This document shows, in pieces, positions 32,855-41,398 of a stretch of DNA of 57,280 nucleotides; within the stretch, counting starts at the first letter, position 1, and every line of letters begins with the position of its first letter. This DNA comes from Mesorhizobium sp. LSJC280B00. Its GTDB lineage: Bacteria > Pseudomonadota > Alphaproteobacteria > Rhizobiales > Rhizobiaceae. The notes beneath the pieces were generated by a model that made no database searches, had not been told where the DNA came from, and saw nothing but the letters and a program-made list of their open reading frames with translations. The DNA lies in NCBI RefSeq assembly GCF_000502835.1, contig NZ_AYVL01000008.1:303290-360569 (forward strand), in the 5' to 3' direction. Made by a program: the position numbers and the translations under genes.

Positions 32855-33340
32855 TCAAGGCTGGCGCTTCACCGCCCCCAGCGGCGATCGCGGCACCACC
32901 GGCGACGACTGGATGATCGCGGTATTGGTCATCGCGAACGGAATGATCCGGTCGATCACCCGCTCGAGCTCGGCCACCGAGGCGACATGCGCCAGCGCGA
33001 TGAAACAGTCTTCACCGGTGACCCGGTCGCATTGGGCGATTTCCGGCAGGTCGCGGATGATCTCGGCGACGACGGCGAGCTGCCCCGGCACTGGCCGAAT
33101 GCGCAGCCATGCCGACAATTTCATGCCGAGCGCGGCCGGATTGATGCGCACCGTGTAGGCCTCGATCACACCGCTTTCCTGCAGTCGCTTGATGCGCTCG
33201 GCAACGCTCGGCGCCGACAGGCCGACCGAGCGGGCCAGTTCAGCGGTGCTGGTGCGTGCATCCTCTTCCAGCAAGCGCAGGATTTTCAGGTCAGCCGCAT
33301 CCAGATCGGAATTTTCATTTCGAAGGCGTTTCAGCGCAAT
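32855..33340 (-). CDS. Lrp/AsnC-family regulator without a canonical start codon
   Basis: The frame shows a complete Lrp/AsnC protein: HTH segment DLDAADLKILRLLEEDARTS and SVGLSAPSVAERIKRLQESG, then the ligand-binding (RAM) domain to the C-terminus. The first conserved helix lies upstream of the only ATG/GTG/TTG available (TTG 33274, which would delete it). Between an in-frame TGA further upstream and that helix there is no standard start. ATT 33340 gives 161 residues, and CTG 33334 has AAGGA 8 bases before it. The real start is therefore probably non-canonical, unless an ATG was lost. It is divergent from an EamA exporter, a common Lrp pairing for amino-acid export. Confidence 0.75.
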   Translation of the reverse strand: MALKRLRNENSDLDAADLKILRLLEEDARTSTAELARSVGLSAPSVAERIKRLQESGVIEAYTVRINPAALGMKLSAWLRIRPVPGQLAVVAEIIRDLPEIAQCDRVTGEDCFIALAHVASVAELERVIDRIIPFAMTNTAIIQSSPVVPRSPLGAVKRQP

Positions 33341-33424
33341 GTTCCTTGCTTTCAGAAAGGGAAAAGGCGTAATGCCCGGCCATCATCCATATCAATGGCA
33401 AAAATCGCCTGCGATACTGATCCT

Positions 33425-34327
33425 ATGGAAGATCGGACGCAAGCCCCAGCAGCAAGTCCGGCACTCGCCGGCCCCGCCTTTACCCTGGCGAACTCGGTGC
33501 CACCGCATCTCTGGTTCGGCGTCAGCGCCGTGTTCCACTATCTCGGGCCGGCCTTCGCGGTGCTGCTGTTCCCGCATGTCGGCGTGCTCGGCATGGCTTG
33601 GCTGCGCATCGCCACCGCGGCACTCGTCTTTGCCCCATTGACCCGGCCATGGGCGGTCTTCGCCCGCGCCGATCGCGCGACGCGGTTGTTGCTTGTGGCT
33701 TTCGGGGTCTGCCTTGGGGTGATGAATTGCTCGTTTTACCTGGCGCTCGACCGGCTGCCGATCTCGCTGGTGGCGGCGATCGAATTCGTCGGCACCATCG
33801 GCGTTGCGCTTGTTGGCCTCAGAAGCCCGCGCAATCTCGCCGCCCTCGCAATCGCTGTCGCCGGCACCCTGTTGCTGATCGACGTCAAATGGTCGAGCGA
33901 TCCCGTCGGCCTGTTCTGGGCCTTCCTCAACGGCACGCTGTTCGTTGGCTACATCGTGCTCGGCCACCGCGTCGCGCGCGCCGGCGCCGGCGATGGCATC
34001 GCCAGGCTGGGTGCCGCCATGGCGGTCGCCCTTCTCGTCGTTCTGCCGATCGGTTTCGCCGATGCTCTGCCGGCTTTCTCGGCGCCGCCGCTGCTGCTTG
34101 CGGGGGTCGGCGTCGGCATCTGCTCGTCGGTCATTCCCTATATTTGCGACCAGCTTGCCATGTCGCGGCTGCCGCGCTCCAGCTTCGCGCTGATGCTGTC
34201 ATTGCTGCCGGTCACCGCAACGTTGATCGGCGTCATCGTGCTGCGGCAGGTGCCGAGCCTCACCGACTGCCTTGGCATCGCCCTGGTGGTGGCCGGCGTG
34301 GCGTTCCATAAGCCGGCGCCGGACTGA
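33425..34327 (+). CDS. EamA-family (RhtA-like) exporter
   Basis: About 300 residues with ten predicted membrane helices and two EamA repeats. The pattern FGVCLGVMNCSFYLALDRLP and the C-terminal DQLAMSRLPRSSFALMLSLLPVTATLIG resemble RhtA-type threonine/homoserine exporters. ATG 33425 is preferred for length; ATG 33395 in the same frame is equally possible and neither has a good Shine-Dalgarno sequence. The divergent Lrp regulator suggests control by an amino acid. Confidence 0.83.
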   Translation: MEDRTQAPAASPALAGPAFTLANSVPPHLWFGVSAVFHYLGPAFAVLLFPHVGVLGMAWLRIATAALVFAPLTRPWAVFARADRATRLLLVAFGVCLGVMNCSFYLALDRLPISLVAAIEFVGTIGVALVGLRSPRNLAALAIAVAGTLLLIDVKWSSDPVGLFWAFLNGTLFVGYIVLGHRVARAGAGDGIARLGAAMAVALLVVLPIGFADALPAFSAPPLLLAGVGVGICSSVIPYICDQLAMSRLPRSSFALMLSLLPVTATLIGVIVLRQVPSLTDCLGIALVVAGVAFHKPAPD

Positions 34328-35227
34328 TCAGGCCAGCTTCTCCTTGAGGAAAGCGATCGTCCGGCCCCAGGCGAGGTCAGCCGCCTTCTTGTCGTAGCGG
34401 GCCGCCGACGTTTCGTTGTTGAAGGCATGGTTGGCGCCTTCATAGACATAGACCGAGTATTCGACATGGGCCGCGTCGAGTGCCTTCTTGAAGGCATCGA
34501 TGCCGGCATTGGTGCGGGTGTCGAGCCCGGCATAATGCAGCATGAGCGCGGCCTTGATCTTCGGCACGTCCTCGGCCTGTGGCTGCATGCCGTAATAGGC
34601 GACGGCGGCGGCGAGGTCCGGCGCGTTGACGGCCAGCATGTTCACCGTGCCGCCGCCCCAGCAGAAGCCGACAGCGCCGACCTTGCCGTTGCCGTCCTTG
34701 TAGCCTTTGAGGTAGGCGACAGTTGCCACGGCATTGGCGGCGACCTGTGCTGGATCGAGCTGGGAAAACAGGTCACGTGCCCTGTTTTCATCGTCCGGCG
34801 TGCCGCCGAGCGGTGTCATGAAGTCCGGCGCAAGCGCCACGAACCCTTCCAGCGCAACGCGCCGCGCCACATCGCGAATATGCGGGTTGAGACCCCTGTT
34901 CTCGTGCACCACGATGACGGTGCCAAGCTTGCCGGTCTGGTCCGCCGGCTTGACCAGATAGCCCTTCATCTCGCCAGCGCTGCCGGGATAGCTGATGTCC
35001 TCGCCTTTCACACGCGGATCGTCTTCCGCCACGATTGCCGCCTGGGCCGAGTTCGCCGCCAGCAGCGGCGCGATCGCGGCAGCTGCCGCACCCGATCCGG
35101 CAAGCCTGGTCAATTGCTCCATGAAGCGCCGCCGGTCGAGCGTCAGATGCGTGTATTCGTCATAGGCATCGATCATCGCCTGGGTAATGACAGGCTCGGC
35201 GGCAGTGGGTCCGGCAGGTGTTGTCAT
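34328..35227 (-). CDS. dienelactone hydrolase family protein with Tat-like signal
   Basis: 299 residues. A twin-arginine-like RRRFM at 32-36 followed by an Ala-rich hydrophobic stretch (about 44-63) suggests export or a vestigial signal, since it sits after a 30-residue N-terminal extension. The alpha/beta-hydrolase core has the catalytic Cys189 in GFCWGG, as in dienelactone hydrolases, and the His in GANHAFNN near residue 268. Activity on carboxymethylenebutenolide is possible but broad esterase activity is equally likely. GAGGAG precedes ATG 35227. Confidence 0.87.
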   Translation of the reverse strand: MTTPAGPTAAEPVITQAMIDAYDEYTHLTLDRRRFMEQLTRLAGSGAAAAAIAPLLAANSAQAAIVAEDDPRVKGEDISYPGSAGEMKGYLVKPADQTGKLGTVIVVHENRGLNPHIRDVARRVALEGFVALAPDFMTPLGGTPDDENRARDLFSQLDPAQVAANAVATVAYLKGYKDGNGKVGAVGFCWGGGTVNMLAVNAPDLAAAVAYYGMQPQAEDVPKIKAALMLHYAGLDTRTNAGIDAFKKALDAAHVEYSVYVYEGANHAFNNETSAARYDKKAADLAWGRTIAFLKEKLA

Positions 35228-35430
35228 GGCGCGCTCCTCGTCGGCGCCCCCCGCGGCAACATAGAGCCGAAGCTTGCCTGGTCCAGTCACGGCTGAGTGA
35301 GGCTGCCATAAGTCCCTGCACGAGGCCGTGATGCCGCGCGCCGCACTGTCGTTAAATTTTGGTCCTTTGTGGCAATGCTAAATGCACGCACCACGATGTA
35401 AAAAGAAGTTACCGGGCTATGCCTCACTCG

Positions 35431-35463
35431 GGCCATTTGGCGAACGAGAATGGCCATTTGGCG
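35431..35463. repeat. twelve-base direct repeat, 21-base period, upstream of the small-protein operon
   Basis: GGCCATTTGGCG occurs at 35431-35442 and again at 35452-35463. The 21-base period is two helical turns, so both copies face the same side. Each copy holds a short dyad, GCCA-TT-TGGC. They lie 38-70 bases upstream of the ATG at 35501, where an activator or repressor pair would bind. Confidence 0.5.
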
Positions 35464-35500
35464 GGAAAAGAATGCCTGATTGACGACGAAGGAATATGCC

Positions 35501-35650
35501 ATGACCTTTCCCTCCCCGCTTCTGGCAAGTGGGTTCGCCCTCGCCGCTATGGCTTTGCTGGCGCTGCGGTTCACTGCCTTCACCGCATTCAAACGATCGT
35601 TGATCAAAATCCGCGCCAACCGGCACCCGCCCGCAAACACCAAAGCCTGA
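35501..35650 (+). CDS. 49-residue single-span membrane protein
   Basis: Short frame starting MTFPSPLLASGFALAAMALL. AAGGA lies 7 bases before the ATG, an ideal spacing. Residues about 5-31 are hydrophobic and could span the membrane once, followed by a basic tail (KRSLIKIRANRH), which predicts a cytosolic C-terminus. The stop is 9 bases before the ATG of the next gene, whose ribosome site GGAAAGG lies in the gap, so the two are likely one operon. I recognise no family. Confidence 0.6.
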   Translation: MTFPSPLLASGFALAAMALLALRFTAFTAFKRSLIKIRANRHPPANTKA

Positions 35651-35659
35651 GGAAAGGTC

Positions 35660-36091
35660 ATGGACGTTCAGGACATCATCAACACCGTCTCCCAGAAATC
35701 CGGTCTCAACCAGGCTTTGACGGAAAAGATCGCCGGCACGATTTTCTCGGTGCTCGAACACGAGGCGGAAGGCACGACCCTGTCCAGCTTCTTCGCCAAG
35801 ATCCCGGGAGCCGACGCCCTGGCCAAGCAATATGATGTCATGGCTCCCGGCGCAGCTTCCGGTGGTGGCCTCCTGTCCTCGCTGGAGGGCGCGCTCGGTG
35901 GCGCTCTCGGCGAAAAGACCGGCGCGCTGATCAACGGGGTCGCCATACTCAAGGCATCAGGCCTTACGCTCGCACAGATCAGCCAGGCCGGCACGATGCT
36001 GGTCCAGCAGGCCGAGACAGCCGCCGGCCCGCAGCTGACCAGTGAGGTACTTGCATCGGTACCCGACCTGAAAGGGCATCTCGGGCTCTGA
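35660..36091 (+). CDS. DUF2780-like protein
   Basis: 143 residues: an N-terminal helical part (DIINTVSQKSGLNQALTEKIAG), a Gly/Ala/Ser-rich middle (APGAASGGGLLSSLEGALGGALG) and a C-terminal helical part (SGLTLAQISQAGTMLVQQAE). The layout fits my recollection of DUF2780 (VcgC/VcgE-type) proteins, whose function is unknown. There is no signal peptide. It follows the 49-residue membrane protein at 9 bases, suggesting a functional pair. It converges on gcd. Confidence 0.65.
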   Translation: MDVQDIINTVSQKSGLNQALTEKIAGTIFSVLEHEAEGTTLSSFFAKIPGADALAKQYDVMAPGAASGGGLLSSLEGALGGALGEKTGALINGVAILKASGLTLAQISQAGTMLVQQAETAAGPQLTSEVLASVPDLKGHLGL

Positions 36092-36101
36092 AGGAACTTC
36101 T

Positions 36102-38414
36102 CTATTTCGGCAGCGTATAGGCCATCACATAGTCGCCCGGCTTGGTACCGACCGAGCCGTGGCCGCCGGCAACGATGACGACCAACTGGCGCCCGTCGGC
36201 TACCGTGTAGGTCATCGGTGTCGACTGCCCGCCCGCCGGCAGCCGCGCCTGCCAGAGCTGTTTGCCGGTCGTCAGGTCATAAGCGCGCACATAGTCATCG
36301 ACCGCCGCACCGAGGAAGGCGACGCCGCCGGCAGTGATCATCGGCCCGCCAATGCCGGGCACGCCGACCTTGAATGGCAGTGGCAATGGCGTCATGTCGT
36401 AGACGGTGCCGTTGCGATGCTTGTAGACGATCTTTCCGGTCCGAAGGTCGGCACCCGCCACATAGCCCCAGGGCGGCGCCTGGCAGGGAATGCCGAGCGG
36501 CGACAGGAACGGCTTCAATATGACTGCGTAAGGCGCACCGTCATTGCGGTTCAGGCCCTGTTCGCTGCCCTTGGTGTCGCCGGGCGGCGGCACGTCGGCA
36601 CGCGGCACCAGCTTGGAGACGAACGCCAGGTATGTCGGCATGCCGAACATCACCTGCCGGACCGGATCGACTGCCACGCCGCCCCAGTTGAAGGTGCCGA
36701 AATTGCCGGGGTAGATCAGCGAGCCCTGTAGCGACGGCGGCGTATAGCGGCCCTCATAGCGCAACTTCCGGAGCTCGATCCGGCAGGCCAGCTGGTCGAA
36801 CATGGTAATGCCCCACATGTCGGCGCCGGTCAGCGGTTTCGGACTGAAGCTGAGATCCGAGACCGGCTGCGTCGGCGAGGTATGGTCGCCTTCGATCGCG
36901 CCGCCCGGCGCCGGCACTTCCTTGACCGGAACGATCGGCTCGCCGCTGCGCCGGTCGAGCACATAGAGGTCGCCCTGCTTGGTCGGCCCGACCAGCGCCG
37001 GCACCACGCCACTTTCCGTGGTGATGTCGACCAGCGTCGGCTGCGCCGGCACGTCCATGTCCCAGAGATCGTGGTGCACGGTCTGCCGCACCCAGCGCAA
37101 TTGTCCGCTGTTGAGATCGAGCGCGGTGATCGAAGAGGAGAATTTCTCGTCATTGGCGCTGCGCCCGGCGCCGAGCTGGTCCGGCGTCTTGTTGCCGAGC
37201 GGCACATAAAGCAGCCCGAGCTTCTCGTCGACGCTCGCCGTCGACCACATGTTGGGTGAGTTGTTGGTGTAGGTCTGGTCCGGCGGCAGCGGCGTCGTCT
37301 GGTCCGGATTGCCGGAATCCCAATTCCACAACAGCGCGCCGGTGTCGGCATCGTAGGCACGGATGACCCCGGACGGCTCCTGCGTCGAATAATTGTCGTT
37401 GACCGCGCCGCCGACGATGATCTTGTTGGCGACGATCAGCGGCGCCGAGGTCGAATAATAATAGCCCGGCTTCGGATATGGCATGTTGGCGAGCAGGTTC
37501 AGCGTGCCGCCTTCGGCGAAAGTCGGGCAGACCTGGCCATTCGCCGCATCGAGCGCGATCAGCCGGGCGTCGGATGTCGGCAGGTAGATGCGTGTGGCGC
37601 AGGGCTGGCCAGCGGCGACCTTGGCATCGGCATAATAGGACACGCCGCGGCAGGTCTGGTGCTGGCGGTCCTTGTTGAGCTTGACCTGCGGATCGAAGCG
37701 CCATTTCTCCTTACCGCTCGCGGCATCGATGGCGATGGCGAAATTATGCGGCGTGCAGATGTAGAGCGTGTCGGCGATTTTTAGCGGCGTCACCTGATAG
37801 GTCGTCTCGCCGATGTCGTCGGGCCCTTTCACGTCGCCGGTGCGATAGGTCCAGGCCGGCTGCAGATTGGCAACGTTTTCGGCGGTGATCTGGTCGAGCG
37901 GCGAATAGCGCTGGCCATATTGCGTGCGACCGTAATAGTGCCATTCGCCAGCCGGCACGTTGCCGCCGAGATCGGCCGTCGGCGTCACCTTGTCGGTGTT
38001 GAGTTCACCCGCAATATCCTTTGGATCGGTCGTCATCGAATAGCCGGCGACCGCAAGCGAGGCCAGCACGGCGAGGATCAGCGGCGCGCGTCCGTCGGGA
38101 CCGGCAAGCCCGCGCCGCGCCCATGGCGTCAACAGCCATAGCGCGACAAGCACGATGATGCCGCCGCGCGGGCCGAGCTCCCACCAGTCGAAGCCGGTTT
38201 CCCAGACCGCCCAGGCGAGCGTGCCGAGCACGATCGCCGCGTAGAGCCACAGCGCCGTGGATCTGCGCCTGTAGAGCAGCCAGGCCGCGACAAGGAAAGC
38301 TAGACCGACGATGACGTAGTACCAGCTGCCCCCCAGCGTCACGAGCCAGATGCCGCCGCCGCCAACCGCCAGGCCGATGAGGAAAAGGATCAGGGAGGTG
38401 ATGACCACAGCCAA
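36102..38414 (-). CDS. gcd: membrane-bound PQQ-dependent glucose dehydrogenase
   Basis: 770 residues. Four or five membrane helices occupy about 1-125, then a pyrroloquinoline-quinone beta-propeller with repeated Trp-containing blades (WHYYGRTQYGQRYSPLDQI near its start). The enzyme oxidises glucose to gluconolactone on the periplasmic side and feeds electrons to ubiquinone; relatives accept quinate or shikimate. The start is TTG 38414, with AAGGAG 7 bases upstream and no ATG in a plausible position. No pqq biosynthesis gene is in the window, so the cofactor must come from elsewhere. Confidence 0.92.
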   Translation of the reverse strand: MAVVITSLILFLIGLAVGGGGIWLVTLGGSWYYVIVGLAFLVAAWLLYRRRSTALWLYAAIVLGTLAWAVWETGFDWWELGPRGGIIVLVALWLLTPWARRGLAGPDGRAPLILAVLASLAVAGYSMTTDPKDIAGELNTDKVTPTADLGGNVPAGEWHYYGRTQYGQRYSPLDQITAENVANLQPAWTYRTGDVKGPDDIGETTYQVTPLKIADTLYICTPHNFAIAIDAASGKEKWRFDPQVKLNKDRQHQTCRGVSYYADAKVAAGQPCATRIYLPTSDARLIALDAANGQVCPTFAEGGTLNLLANMPYPKPGYYYSTSAPLIVANKIIVGGAVNDNYSTQEPSGVIRAYDADTGALLWNWDSGNPDQTTPLPPDQTYTNNSPNMWSTASVDEKLGLLYVPLGNKTPDQLGAGRSANDEKFSSSITALDLNSGQLRWVRQTVHHDLWDMDVPAQPTLVDITTESGVVPALVGPTKQGDLYVLDRRSGEPIVPVKEVPAPGGAIEGDHTSPTQPVSDLSFSPKPLTGADMWGITMFDQLACRIELRKLRYEGRYTPPSLQGSLIYPGNFGTFNWGGVAVDPVRQVMFGMPTYLAFVSKLVPRADVPPPGDTKGSEQGLNRNDGAPYAVILKPFLSPLGIPCQAPPWGYVAGADLRTGKIVYKHRNGTVYDMTPLPLPFKVGVPGIGGPMITAGGVAFLGAAVDDYVRAYDLTTGKQLWQARLPAGGQSTPMTYTVADGRQLVVIVAGGHGSVGTKPGDYVMAYTLPK

Positions 38415-38518
38415 GACGGTGCTCCTTCGACTGGTGCGCTCCGCGACGCGTCCATGGGCAACCCCGCATTGCGTTCCTGCCCCCACGCAACTTTCTCCGG
38501 CCCGCTTCCCCTGTCAAG

Positions 38519-38581
38519 CAAGCTCGGCGTTTTACGGTGCCGGCCCATCGCAAGCCCGGCGTTTTGGTTAGCGGACCCATC
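38519..38581. repeat. imperfect 31-base direct repeat in the gcd-uvrD intergenic region
   Basis: CAAGCTCGGCGTTTTACGG and following (38519-38549) recurs as CAAGCCCGGCGTTTTGGTT and following (38551-38581); both end in CCCATC. About three quarters of positions agree and the period is 32 bases, three helical turns. It lies between the divergent starts and could be a regulatory site or a small duplication. Confidence 0.45.
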
Positions 38582-38665
38582 CAGATTGTGAGTCTACCGA
38601 CTGGACAGAGAACAAAACGGAGACACTTCTGGCCTTTCGCTGCCGAATCACTACATTCGGGGGAG

Positions 38666-41389
38666 ATGTCCGGCTTTTCGGAAGACATGCCCTTTTTTGA
38701 CGAACCGAACGCGCGGCCCGTGGCCCCGTCGGGCATTGCCGCGCGCGCCATGGCTGCCCGCAGCAACCAGAACAACGCGCCCGATTATCTCAACGGCCTC
38801 AACCCCGAGCAGCGGCTGGCGGTGGAAACCACCGAAGGCCCGGTGCTGGTGCTGGCCGGCGCCGGCACCGGCAAAACGCGCGTCCTGACCACCCGCATCG
38901 CCCACATCCTTGCCACCGGCAAGGCTTTCCCCTCGCAGATCCTCGCCGTCACCTTCACCAACAAGGCGGCGCGCGAGATGAAGCAGCGCATCGGCCTGTT
39001 GATCGGTGAAGGCAATGTCGAGGGCATGCCGTGGCTCGGCACCTTCCACTCGATCGGCGTCAAGCTGCTGCGCCGGCACGCCGAGCTGGCCGGGATCAAA
39101 TCCGATTTCACCATCCTCGACACCGACGATGTGGTGCGCCTGATCAAGCAGCTCATCCAGGCCGAGGGCCTCGACGACAAGCGCTGGCCGGCCAAGCAGT
39201 TCGCCCAGATGATCGACGGCTGGAAGAACAAGGGGCTAGGCCCCACCGACATCCCCGAGGGCGATGCCCGTGCCTTCGCCAACGGCAAGGGCCGCGAGCT
39301 CTACAAGGCCTACCAGGAGCGGCTGAAAACGCTGAACGCTTGCGACTTCGGCGATCTCCTGTGCCACCCGATCCGCATCTTCCGCGCCAATCCGGACGTG
39401 CTGAAGGAATACCACAAGCGCTTCCGCTACATCCTCGTCGACGAATATCAGGACACCAACACCGCCCAGTACATGTGGCTGCGCCTGCTGGCCCAGCGGC
39501 CTCAATCCTCCCCCCTTGAGGGGGAGGTGCCCGCGAAGCGGGCGGAGGGGGTTGCCGCAGAAGGCACCGCTAGAGCGTCGAGCACTGCCGCCGGTAGGTC
39601 GAGCACTGCCGCACGGACCCCACCCGACCGGGCGTCGCCCGGCAACCCTCCCCTCAAGGGGGAGGGAAGCCCGCGCCTGTCCACCGTAAATATCTGCTGC
39701 GTCGGCGACGACGACCAGTCGATCTATGGCTGGCGCGGCGCCGAGGTCGACAACATCCTGCGCTTCGACAAGGATTTTCCCGGCGCCACCATCATCAGGC
39801 TGGAGCGCAACTACCGCTCGACCGCGCACATCCTCGGCACCGCCTCCCACCTCATCGCGCACAATCAGGGCCGTTTCGGCAAGACGCTGTTCACCGAAAA
39901 GATCGCCGAGGACGACGAGAAGGTGCATGTCCACGCCGCCTGGGATTCCGAGGAGGAGGCCCGCGCCGTCGGCGAGACCATCGAGGCCTATCAGCGCCAG
40001 AAGCACAATCTCAACGACATGGCGATCCTCGTCCGCGCGTCCTTCCAGATGCGCGAATTCGAGGACCGCTTCGTCACGCTCGGCCTCAATTACCGCGTCA
40101 TCGGCGGCCCGCGCTTTTATGAGCGGCTCGAGATTCGCGATGCGCTGGCTTTCTTCCGCGTCGTCGCGCAAGGCGCCGACGACCTCGCCTTCGAGCGCAT
40201 CGTCAACGTGCCGAAGCGCGGCCTTGGCGAGGCCACCATCCGCCAGATCCACGACACCGCACGGGCGCTGCGCATCCCGATGCTGGAGGCGGCGGCAAAA
40301 CTTGCCGAAAGCGACGAGCTGAAGCCGAAGCCGCGCGCCGCGCTGCGCGAGGTCGCGGCCAATTTCGAGCGCTGGCAGAAGGCGCTGGAAACCACCCCGC
40401 ACACCGAGCTCGCCGAGACCATTCTCGAGGAGAGCGGCTACACCGACATGTGGAAGAACGACCGCTCGGTCGAAGCACCCGGCCGGCTGGAGAACCTCAA
40501 GGAGTTGATCCGCTCCATGGAGGAGTACGAATCGCTGCGCTCCTTCCTCGAACACGTCGCACTCGTCATGGACGCCGAGCAGAATGCCGAGCTCGACGCG
40601 GTCAACATCATGACGCTGCATTCGGCCAAGGGCCTCGAATTCGAGACGGTTTTTCTCCCTGGCTGGGAGGAAGGGCTGTTCCCGCATCAGCGCGCGCTGG
40701 ACGAGGGCGGCCGCTCAGGGCTGGAGGAGGAACGCCGCCTCGCCTATGTCGGCCTGACCCGCGCCAAGAAGAACCTGCACATCTGGTTCGTCTCCAACCG
40801 CCGCATCCACGGCCTCTGGCAATCGACCATCCCGTCGCGCTTCCTCGACGAACTGCCGGAAGCTCATGTCGAAGTTTCCGAGAGCGGCAACTCCTATGGC
40901 GGCTACGGCAATGCCTATGGCGGCGGCTCGTTCGCCTCCGGTCGCGGTGGCCAAGGGGCGGGCAGGCAGAACCCCTATGGAGCGTCGCGCTTCGACAACA
41001 TTGGCGGCAACAACGGCGCCGAGAAATCCGGCGCTTTCTCCAGCACCTATGCGACGCCGGGCTGGCAGCGTGCTCAGGCCAACCGCACCGAAGCGACCGA
41101 CCGCAATTGGGGCACGCGCTCCGGCCACCAGGTCGAGCGCATCGGCTATGGCGAAACCGACTCCGGCTACGGCGCCGGCCGCACCTCGGTCAAGGGCCGC
41201 ACAATCGACGGCGAGCTGGTCGCCAAATCCGTCGCCGACACGCCGTCCCCCTTCAATATCGGCGACCGCGTCTTCCACCAGAAATTCGGCAACGGCAACA
41301 TTTCCGCCATCGAAGGCAACAAGCTGACCATCGACTTCGACAAAGCCGGCCAAAAACGCGTACTGGACGGGTTTGTTACTGGGGTTTGA
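38666..41389 (+). CDS. uvrD: UvrD/PcrA-type DNA helicase with in-frame repeat insertion
   Basis: 907 residues, superfamily 1A. Walker A AGAGTGKT is at 64-71, motif II DEYQDT at 259-264, motif III GDDDQSIYGWRG from about 347, and later LHSAKGLEFETVFLPGWEEG and VGLTRAKKNL. The helicase unwinds DNA 3'-5' in repair. Between motifs II and III, residues about 280-335 derive from a palindromic intergenic-type repeat (see 39507-39667) and are absent from ordinary relatives. The C-terminal part (about 740-850) is Gly/Ser/Tyr/Asn-rich and probably disordered, ending in a Tudor-like segment (VFHQKFGNGNISAIEGNKLTIDF). ATG 38666 has GGGGG just upstream; ATG 38687 is an alternative. Confidence 0.92.
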   Translation: MSGFSEDMPFFDEPNARPVAPSGIAARAMAARSNQNNAPDYLNGLNPEQRLAVETTEGPVLVLAGAGTGKTRVLTTRIAHILATGKAFPSQILAVTFTNKAAREMKQRIGLLIGEGNVEGMPWLGTFHSIGVKLLRRHAELAGIKSDFTILDTDDVVRLIKQLIQAEGLDDKRWPAKQFAQMIDGWKNKGLGPTDIPEGDARAFANGKGRELYKAYQERLKTLNACDFGDLLCHPIRIFRANPDVLKEYHKRFRYILVDEYQDTNTAQYMWLRLLAQRPQSSPLEGEVPAKRAEGVAAEGTARASSTAAGRSSTAARTPPDRASPGNPPLKGEGSPRLSTVNICCVGDDDQSIYGWRGAEVDNILRFDKDFPGATIIRLERNYRSTAHILGTASHLIAHNQGRFGKTLFTEKIAEDDEKVHVHAAWDSEEEARAVGETIEAYQRQKHNLNDMAILVRASFQMREFEDRFVTLGLNYRVIGGPRFYERLEIRDALAFFRVVAQGADDLAFERIVNVPKRGLGEATIRQIHDTARALRIPMLEAAAKLAESDELKPKPRAALREVAANFERWQKALETTPHTELAETILEESGYTDMWKNDRSVEAPGRLENLKELIRSMEEYESLRSFLEHVALVMDAEQNAELDAVNIMTLHSAKGLEFETVFLPGWEEGLFPHQRALDEGGRSGLEEERRLAYVGLTRAKKNLHIWFVSNRRIHGLWQSTIPSRFLDELPEAHVEVSESGNSYGGYGNAYGGGSFASGRGGQGAGRQNPYGASRFDNIGGNNGAEKSGAFSSTYATPGWQRAQANRTEATDRNWGTRSGHQVERIGYGETDSGYGAGRTSVKGRTIDGELVAKSVADTPSPFNIGDRVFHQKFGNGNISAIEGNKLTIDFDKAGQKRVLDGFVTGV
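39507..39667 (+). repeat. palindromic intergenic-type repeat inserted in frame in uvrD
   Basis: The element runs from CCTCCCCCCTTGAGGGGGAGG (39507-39527) to CCTCCCCTCAAGGGGGAGG at its right end, and contains GCCCGCGAAGCGGGC and CGACCGGGCGTCGCCCGG dyads, all typical of the palindromic repeats found between genes in Mesorhizobium. It adds 56 codons and keeps the frame open. Inside it GTCGAGCACTGCCGC is duplicated with a 21-base period (39577-39591, 39598-39612). Flanking helicase codons continue normally on both sides. Confidence 0.8.
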
Positions 41390-41398
41390 GGTCGCCCT

